From the NCBI GenBank assembly GCA_018292915.2, contig JACVVK020000383.1, forward strand, positions 268,501 through 332,500: a stretch of 64,000 nt of DNA, written 5' to 3'. The stretch's first letter is position 1. Every line of letters begins with the position of its first letter. The translations under genes were made by a program, and so were the position numbers. The DNA is from Batillaria attramentaria (taxonomy: Eukaryota > Mollusca > Gastropoda > Batillariidae). The notes under the pieces are model-generated. The model was not told the origin of the DNA. It searched no databases and worked only from the letters and a program-made list of their open reading frames with translations. Shown here piece after piece: positions 56,576 through 64,000 of this stretch.

Positions 56576-56811
56576 AGTGGGTTAACAGAGTATCGGTGTA
56601 GCAAGTAGGGTGTAGTGGTGTAGCAAGTGGGGTGTAGTGGTGTAGCAAGTGGGGTGTAGTGGTGTAGCAAGTGGGGTGTAGCAATGTAGTAAGTGGTGCC
56701 GGTGTAGTGGTGTAGCAAGTGGGGTGTAGCAGAGTATCGGTGTGTAGTGTAGTGGTGTAGCAAGTGGGGTGTAGTGGTGTAGTAAGTGGCGTGTAGCAAC
56801 ACATTTTGCAT
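56576..56811 (-). repeat. Minisatellite, right member of an inverted pair
   Basis: The same unit in reverse complement (GTAGCAAGTGGGGTGTAGTG). Its outer end GTGTAGCAACACATTTTG is the exact reverse complement of the left member's outer end, which pins the two arrays as one inverted structure around a ~725-bp core (55851-56575). Confidence 0.9.
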
Positions 56812-56814
56812 GAC

Positions 56815-57060
56815 GGTCTAGGCGGGAGTAGCATAGGCTGTCATGTCGAGTGATGTGCCCGAAACAGGTAAGCTTCCACCTCTTGGTGGTGGCCAGGAGA
56901 GGTTCCTGGGGGCCTACGTTCCACTCTAAGTACAAGCTCTGCTTACTCAGCAAAAGAGGCCATTTCAACAACACTTGCAGGAAAACACCAAGCCAATCAA
57001 TTAGTCCCTTATGTCCGAACATTTAATTGCCCCATGAGGGATAAATAAAGTAATTTGAAC
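56815..57060 (-). pseudogene. Small LINE-like fragment
   Basis: The minus frame near 56890-56815 reads RWKLTCFGHITRHDSLCYSR, resembling the KLxWxGHxxR block near the end of RTE-like reverse transcriptase proteins. The plus end has GATAAATAAAG and a TTGAACTTGAACTTGAAC repeat (57047-57071). Too short to classify. Confidence 0.4.
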
Positions 57061-57368
57061 TTGAACTTGAACATAGATTGTTGTTCAAAGCCATTCCTTT
57101 ACAGTCACAGTTTGTCATAAAACAGAGTTTGCAAGAACAGTTTCTGCAGTAAACAACACCAGCAGTCCATGCTTCACAGACGATGACCATCCAGCAGGAA
57201 AATCCAAAAAATCAGTCCATGAATAAAAAACCAAGCCAGTCAATTTCTTTACTATTTGGTCCAAAGACTGTTGTTCAAATAAAACTAATCCACTCCTTTA
57301 CAGTCACAGTTTGTTAATGTTATTGTTAAACCACTGAGTTTGCTACAGGAAGGCTTCTTTGCAGGGGG

Positions 57369-57690
57369 CTAGACAGAGCTTCTAAGTTGCTTTGCTGGAG
57401 GTGGTGGTGGTGGCTGGATCAGACCTCCATCTGCACTGTCAGCAGGCGCACTTGCATATCTCTTCTCTGCTTGACGCTGAAGTAATTCAAGCCTGTCCAC
57501 AGACACAGAACTGAAAAGTGAACACACTATGTAACAAACATCAAATGACAAATAGTGTGATTAGATGCATCAGCAATAGTTATTGGTGTGAAGTACATGT
57601 ACATAGGGCAAAATATAAAATTTCAATTCACAGTTGATACCTCACAAACTGCTGTGCACCAACACTATTAAACTTTATGAGAGTGAAGCA

Positions 57691-57761
<71 letters not shown>

Positions 57762-58289
57762 TTTCTAGTAAATTGTAGGTTCCTGTGCACTCTTTCCCCG
57801 CCTGTGAGTCTACCAACTAACCTCTCATCTCCCCCCCCCCCCTTCAAACACACACACAAAACTCCCCCCCCCCCCCCACTCAACCCGAAAACACTGCAAG
57901 TACTGGCATCGCATCATCGTCAAATCTATACTCAGTGTAGATCAATTTAAAATCCACCGGCTGGGGTCAGTAGGGCAGAAATATCAAGACTGCACTACGG
58001 GCGAAGAAGCATCCACTTACCTGTCTCTTCTTATGAATCGTTGGTAACAGGATCGATGGTATCCCTGACCCTGTAACTCTGCTTCCCGCTGACAGGAATG
58101 ACTTGAATCAAGAAAAGTCCGCGCGATTTGGGAGCTCGCACAGTCAAACAAACCCCATTGCTGCGCATACCGAAGGGTATTTGCAAATGTTTGATCTGTG
58201 AAGGACTTAACTGTGGTGTCTTTACTCCCTGCAAAGTGAACTGAACACTGCAATCTGGTACGAATACCTTCCGAAGACGCCTGAGCCAA
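57369..58289 (-). CDS. Small two-exon protein with HxxCYxxF motif (58289-58021, 57492-57369)
   Basis: Exon 1 contains LQCSVHFAGSKDTTVKSFTD, FANTLRYAQQWGLFDC and GYHRSCYQRFIRRD, and ends AGAGACAG|GTAAGT in phase 2. The acceptor GTCTGTGGACAG at 57493 restores Arg, and exon 2 reads LELLQRQAEKRYASAPADSA then a Pro run (PPPPPP) and AKQLRSSV before TAG 57371-57369. The layout (Cys-containing start, helical middle, GYHRxCYxxF end) recalls a module found at the N terminus of many uncharacterised invertebrate proteins, perhaps a zinc-binding one. The frame remains open upstream without an obvious ATG, so the start is undetermined. The intron holds (CT)n and (CA)n on the plus strand at 57690-57760. Confidence 0.55.
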
Positions 58290-58339
58290 ACACGCGTCAG
58301 CCGTGTTTTCGTTTCGTTTCGTTTTCGTTTCGCAGCCAC

Positions 58340-58945
58340 TGCTATTTGAGCCCGATGATTGGTTAAAATTGCCGCGGTCAGGGACGTCCCTGCCGCAGTA
58401 ATTGTTTTTTAAAGACGCTGATTGGTTGAAAATTTCGCTAATTGGTCAGTGTTCATTAGGTCCATATTCATTAACCCGACCGGACCGACACGGAAACAAC
58501 ACTGATTTTGCCATACACTAGCCTTGTATTATTTTTCATTATATGAAAAAATTGCTTAACTCAGGGGCTATGGAGTGCGTTTTAGACGGCCTTGGCTCAC
58601 GGCCTAGTTGTTGTATGTTTCTAAAAAGCATTCATGTCTGTGCTTGGGACTGCTGATAAGACAGTCGAAACATGCTTGGTGAGTGGATGAGGATCTTTGT
58701 AAATTAGGCTATTGGTTGTCCTTTGAGTTGGTCAGACCAGACACAGCGAATGGTCAGACATCAGATTCCTGACGGGCGAAGGTTGTCCGATTTCATTTAA
58801 GACTTTTTTTTAATGTTTGGCAGATAGTACACATTGTATATTTTAATTCATATACAACTAGGTCTGTTGTACTGCAAACAAAAATGCATACATGGGCACA
58901 CCAACCGTATTTATTTATATTTTAGTATTACTTGTACTGTTTAAT

Positions 58946-58995
<50 letters not shown>

Positions 58996-60056
58996 AATGA
59001 GAAACATCGAAAGACATAATGTTCAGGTAGTGTATGTTGAAATTTATCAGCCTTGTGATTAGGACATCACTTGGAAGGTCACACATTATCAAACGTTTCC
59101 TTTTGTACATTTATTTCTAGACACATGTTGATCAGTTACAACACAAACATTTTGGCCAGTGGGGACAAAGTTTACCATTCAGGCTGGAAACATGACAGCA
59201 CATGGAAACTGATCAGATTTAGGACTGACCATACAGTAATGTGTCATGGTAAAAACAAAAACAAAACTAAATACTATTTCTTTCAAATGTTACAACAGTG
59301 AAACAAGTGCTTGGACAACTAGCAAACTACAGATAACAGAAAATGTATTCTTTAGATTCTCACTGTTCCTTCAGCCCTAGCCAAGTCAGATTCACAGTAT
59401 ACTGTGTCTACTTTGCTTCAGTGTTATAACCTTCAAAATGAAAATGTAGCAGTACAAACAAACATACAACCAACCAGCACACCTACAAACATTTCAAACA
59501 GAGTTTAGTACTAAATTTATTTCAAAAAGGTGGGCGCGGGGGTATTGCAGTTTGAATTTAGCGTCAAGTGTCCGATTAGATGAGGGAATTTTGGGACTGA
59601 ATTTCACTAGTGTCAATACTGGAAAAGGTCTTGTCCTATTACAACCGGCTTTGACATCACCATTATGGTAACAAAAGATTATTATAATGAGGGAATTTTA
59701 GTGTCCAAGATGCCCGGTCTGTAGATCCTGCAGCAGGTTTAAATCCCATGGTAGGCAGGGATATCACTGGCGATTGCTTTCTGAGGGGATTTCATATCGG
59801 TTAAACACAGACTTAGGCCAGTTTAAGAATATGTAATCTTTGCTCTTAGTTTGTAGTACATGTACTAGTACATGGATTCGATACAATAGAGGTTGTCTGG
59901 TACGCTTGTTGCTAACTTTAACATTAAAACAAAAAAGCAAAAGTGGACCTAACTAAACTTACCACTTGGTGTTGACTTGAATAATCGCCATGTTGAACAT
60001 GATATCATGTACAGACCAATGCCACAGCAAAATGCACAGTGTGCCCTGCTTTTCAG

Positions 60057-60087
<31 letters not shown>

Positions 60088-60419
60088 TCCTGCTGCACCA
60101 ATGCACACCTATCTGTCTAGCATACTGGTTTGTTCAGTGCTCTGCAATAACATGACAAAGTCCAGGGAAAAGAATATCCCAAGTGTCTATCATGTCACAG
60201 TCAGCAGGGGGAAAACACAGTTGGACCATGCTCACCTTCGTAGAATGGATACTGTCTGTGTATGTGATTATTAAAACTGCTGTGAGAGTCAGAATCTAAT
60301 GTAGCACTCCCTCCAGTTTTACTCCGTTGCCTCCCAGTACTGCCTCTACTCATCCCTCTCCAACTTTCCTGGACTCCCTTCACAGTACACATCTTCCACA
60401 CCCACCGGAACTCGACTGA
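58340..60419. other. Intergenic, with (CA)n at 58951-58993
   Basis: No recognisable gene. A CATAATGG-type A/T-rich stretch and a box-B-like GGTTTAAATCCC near 59738 stand alone without box A. Confidence 0.4.
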
Positions 60420-60620
60420 TTAGTGTAGATTGATCACCTCCTCCTTCCCATCATCAGAGTCATTTTCTTCCAATTCTTCTACATGCCCAAAGGAATCAGG
60501 AAAACCGCCGTCCAAATCTACGAATCTTGCCACACTCTAGTCTTCACTTTCTGCACCATTCCCCGGAATATTGAACAAAATTCCACGATTATCCCCATTA
60601 CGTAATGATCGCGCCGCCAT
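60420..60620 (-). pseudogene. 66-codon frame with one internal TAG, under an AAGATGGCGGC-type start
   Basis: The minus strand reads CAAGATGGCGGCGCGATCAT, an initiator resembling the YY1-type AAGATGGCGGC start element, then MAARSLRNGDNRGILFNIPG...ESED, TAG, and in the same frame SVARFVDLDGGFPDSFGHVE, ELEENDSDDGKEEVINLH and TAA. The acidic second half looks protein-like. It is either a gene with a nonsense mutation, a first exon with a downstream splice, or chance. The flank 60621-61791 has no other recognised coding. Confidence 0.35.
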
Positions 60621-61791
60621 CTTGTTGATACGAAAATCTAAAGTAGATTTTCACACGAACATTTATAGAAACTTAAAGCCACTAGTAGATAAATATTGCT
60701 GTTTGATGTGAGGAGCGAGACCGCGTCCTTCGACTTTGCGAAACTATTCAGAATATCCCAGGTCAGTAAACCACTGAATATTTCGCTAACGTCATATTTT
60801 GAGAAAATTGAATCTCGCCTGCCAAAGTCGCTGACGTGTTCTACACGGTTGCTGAGGAAGCAATAGACAAGAAATGCAGTAATTCTGAGTTATACAAACG
60901 CCACCAACGACATTGTGAAGTACAATCCGGGAGCAGTATGTTACTGGTATGAGTGATCGAGTGAGTGCGAAATTTCAAGATAATAGATAGATCTGGTTCC
61001 TGCCTGGTCTGTACAATTTAGTAACTGCAGACATGTATCCGTAAAGGCTTTCTTTGAAACTTGAAGCAGGCTTTTCAGTTCTAGCATTTAAAGATCTAAA
61101 ACCACTCTAGTCAATGTCCTAAAATAGTCGGCTGCTAAGACAAAGGTATCAGTGACGCGACGTTACTTTGCTTGTAGGCTCACACGCTTCCTTGTCAGAC
61201 TCAGACGACAATCTCTGTCTAAACTGACAGAGATCATATTGTTTTGAAATAAAGGGGGAAAATGGACGTACACTCAAACACACTGCTTACCTTCAACCAC
61301 GACGAAGAAATCACAACGCGGATTGAGACTGATTGAGGAAGTATCCGTGTTAGTATCCTTTCGTGAAAAATGTCGCAGGAAAGTGCGCGCGCCCGGGTTG
61401 GTGTGAGGGCAAATGGGAGATAACTCTGAAATAACAATGAGTTCATTCCCTTCAGTTTTCGCCGTGCGCCATAAGGGATCCCATTCTAACTTCCGCAGAC
61501 GGCCGGTTGAAGCCGTGAACATTTCAATCAAGTTCAGCTATAAACATCATCGTACAGCTTAGGTACGCTGTCAGTTTTCTTATATTAGCCTGACGTTTTC
61601 CTGTGCCATAGCCACCACGAAAAAAATGTAGCCACCAAAAAGTTTCTTCGCTTGGATCCCTGACCCAGGATGTGACTTCCCCGATCACTCATGGGTTACC
61701 CGGACTAACTCTAGTCGTGCCTCAGGCTAAAAGCACGCGCAGAGAAAGCATTGCTTGTTGAGAGGAAAACTGACACACAGTTGTTTTATTC

Positions 61792-62944
61792 ATGGCGTCT
61801 GACGATAACTATTCGTCCGATGAGCTTCATCTGTCATGCTCATCAAGCAGTTTTGAAGAGGAAACCGAGCCTGTGCTTCGAGCGGCTGTGATTGCGCCCT
61901 ACATGTACGAACCGTCCGAGTCGGAAAGTTCGGACACTGATCCATGCGGCGAACAAAGTGCGGCAGACAGTACGAATGAAGACTTCACACCACTGCATGG
62001 TAAGCATCATCACTTTCGTTCACAGTTGCATCGACACTTACTGTTGTTCTGTTTGATACCAAAGTCTCTATCACGACTCTTCGGCACCTTTCTCAACGCG
62101 TGTCCCGTGTGCAGTGGTATGTTCAATGCCATGACTGAGATGTTTAACACATCTGTGTATGTGTGCTCGTTTTCAGGTGCACCTGTTCAAACTGTGGGCT
62201 AATGCCAACAGCTAAAGAAAGTGTGTGCTGCAGGGAAATCCCCCACATGAAGGACAGAATGACAGGCCTGGGTAATCCTGATGCGGCATCATGCATTTGT
62301 CATCATCCAGGATTCAAAACAGTCTGCCTGGATGTTGGGTGCTGGACACTGCCTATTACCAGTACAGGCAACAATACAAGGAAACTATTACTGATGTAAA
62401 CAAGTGAGTTGTACTCATCGACGTATAGATCTAGATCTATACGTCTGTGGTTGTACTTCATGTAAATCACTGGCATAGGAACTTTCAGGGGGGGGGGGGG
62501 GGAAGGTGGGGTTAATGTTCGCCTCCCCCATCTTAGACTGAGAATTTTAACCACCCCCACCCTGGGCAAAATTTAATATGTTCCTACGTCACTGTATATC
62601 ACACTCAGTCAATCAAACCCAAAGCCAACACCCGTATGGAAATTATGAACATAACTGAGTTTATTTGGTGTTTCATTTGTTTCAGCAACTAATGCCATAC
62701 AGAGTACTTTAAAATGACAATTTCATCAAACTACATGTACAAAGAAAATATATAACTTCTCTTTTCCCTGTTCATACAGCCGTTACAGATACACTGCATA
62801 CAGGCAGCTGGTGCGGTTTGTGTGGGGCTACCTTGGGAAAGACATCAGGGTTACACTCCCATCATGTGCTGTGACTGCATCAGAAAGAGATTCCCCAGTG
62901 CAGATGGTACCTACACAGGCTACCTGGAACCTGAGGTGAAATAG
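61792..62944 (+). pseudogene. P2X7-receptor intracellular-domain-like gene, frame-broken (61792-61999, ~62177-62403, 62780-62944)
   Basis: Exon 1: MASDDNYSSDELHLSCSSSS, an acidic Ser-rich start, with AAVIAPYMYEPSESESSDTD typical of the family, then CATG|GTAAGC. Exon 2: CTCSNCGLMPTAKESVCCRE, CICHHPGFKTVCLDV, then after a one-base frame loss VLDTAYYQYRQQYKE, ending AA|GTGAGT. Exon 3 (after TTCATACAG) restores Asn and reads RYRYTAYRQLVRFVWGYLGK, DIRVTLPSCAVT, then after a second one-base loss CIRKRFPSADGTYTGYLEPE and TAG. The C.C..C...CC..E..H..C pattern is the zinc-binding ballast domain known from the P2X7 C terminus; free-standing versions are common in invertebrates. Exon 1-2 phases also disagree by one base. 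Three disruptions imply a pseudogene, or indel errors in the assembly. Confidence 0.75.
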
Positions 62945-62971
62945 GTATGGCTGGCATTTATGGTGTGTGTG

Positions 62972-63134
62972 CAGGGCTCCCTAAAAGCTACAGACCTAAA
63001 GGGTCCACTGACCCCCAGTTCAAAATTTTAGGGGGTCTTTGTACCCCCACTTTCAATTTTTAAAGGGTCAGAATCATTTCTCAAGTTTTTTAGTGCATGG
63101 AATTATAAATTCAGTAAATACTGCTGAACACATA

Positions 63135-63190
<56 letters not shown>

Positions 63191-63856
63191 AAAACTGAAT
63201 TTTATCAACTTCAAATCATATAATTAAATGAAGTGGGTACTGTCCGTACAATTCAGTTTTGTACACTAAGTTTTGCTGCTCTGTGCCGACCGGCTCTGAC
63301 GCGACGTCTGAATCGTAGCTATCTGACGCCGAAGTGCACCCGCTGCCGGGCGAGGGCTCGAGCCCCTCCACAACTGACTTTTCCACTGACGAAAAAGTCT
63401 ATAGTCTTTTGAACTTTCACTTTTTTCGGTGGCATGATTCGTCACAGAGAAAACGAATCCGATCGGTAACAAGAGCACTGACTCTAAAATCTTTCGTCCA
63501 TGGTTTCGACATCGCACGTACGCCGGGTGCTTCGGTGCGCAGAGGGAAAAGATGGGGCACGTTCACTACGAGCGAGTAGCTGTAGAAGCCGCCGACCTGC
63601 AGCAGTAGACAGTTAACGCCTGCGAGCGTTAAACAGAACCAAAAACAGAACCGAACTGAACGCGGCCAAGGCAAGGGAGAACACTCATTCGATCACAAGC
63701 CTATAGGCGTACGCACGGTAGTGCAGAGGTAGTGCGTCAAGCTACGCACAGATCGCGTTCATAATGCTTCAACGTACCCTCTCGATTTTTTTTTAGTACG
63801 TAAATTTTTACTTCAGTGCGTAAATTACGCACAGACGCACAGTTTAGGGAGCCCTG
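62972..63856. mobile_element. 885-bp non-autonomous hAT-like element
   Basis: The ends CAGGGCTCCCTAAA (62972-62985) and TTTAGGGAGCCCTG (63843-63856) are exact inverse copies. It is inserted in a GT-rich site, so GTGTGTG flanks both sides, compatible with the 8-bp target duplication of hAT elements but ambiguous in a repeat. It contains a (GT)n tract at 63137-63189 and a GC-rich segment at 63280-63620, with no transposase. CAGGG-starting ends suit the hAT superfamily. It lies 28 bp past the broken P2X7-like gene. Confidence 0.75.
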
Positions 63857-64000
63857 GTGTGTGTGTGTGTGTGTGTGTGTGTACATACACATTTGCATGT
63901 ATTATGAAGGCCTAAGCACTGTCAATCATACCACAAATACCAAGTACATGTAACATTCAAAACAAATGTTGCTACACTGTTTTATCATCAAACGCCCTTG
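63857..64000. other. Window end, (GT)n then nothing recognised
   Basis: A GT run at 63857-63881 is followed by unremarkable A/T-rich sequence. Confidence 0.5.

Overview
The window looks like animal nuclear DNA, most probably from a marine mollusc. Genes are split by introns with GT..AG borders. There are many long (CA)n/(GT)n tracts, 5'-truncated LINE remnants, tRNA-derived SINEs with a shared tail, and at least five copies of a composite element with an internal ~140 bp tandem unit built around GGTCAAGGTCA palindromes. That architecture resembles the bivalve 'pearl'/Helentron-associated non-autonomous elements known from molluscs. Species assignment is inference; no single-copy marker was recognised.

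Host gene candidates, left to right: (1) 1-2364 (+), the 3' end of a long acidic, repeat-rich protein with a C-terminal membrane anchor. (2) 3650-5187 (+), a nine-finger C2H2 zinc-finger protein whose fourth finger is restored by splicing. (3) 34111 down to 24055 (-), five phase-compatible exons of an unrecognised gene, perhaps starting at a short coding exon at 39163. (4) 34825-37235 (+), a weak three-exon candidate nested opposite gene 3. (5) 46555-48634 (+), a two-exon, 403-residue protein whose layout resembles the two-lobed Schlafen core; this is the most interesting gene here. (6) 58289-57369 (-), a two-exon small protein with an HxxCYxxF motif. (7) 61792-62944 (+), a broken gene for a P2X7-receptor-intracellular-domain-like protein.

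The rest is mostly mobile DNA. LINE remnants occur at 14.7-16.3, 23.3-24.0, 25.9-28.5, 30.3-30.7, 39.6-40.6, 44.9-45.4 and 49.0-50.9 kb, and possibly at 56.8 kb. Pearl-like arrays lie at 5.7-6.8, 17.7-18.9, 31.6-32.1, 32.6-34.1 and 52.7-53.2 kb. SINEs lie at 4.0, 9.2, 9.5, 12.4 and 44.6 kb, with a tail at 31.6 kb. A 3.8 kb imperfect inverted repeat spans 18.9-22.7 kb, and part of it recurs at 37.6-38.6 kb. A pair of oppositely oriented minisatellites (55.45-56.81 kb) behaves as a foldback-like unit. Terminal-inverted-repeat elements lie at 2.9, 24.8 and 63.0-63.9 kb.

The genes show no common pathway. Exon calls rest on splice consensus, phase continuity across junctions and recognisable protein motifs; no alignment or transcript data were available. 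Coordinates of repeat edges are approximate unless a terminal repeat is given.
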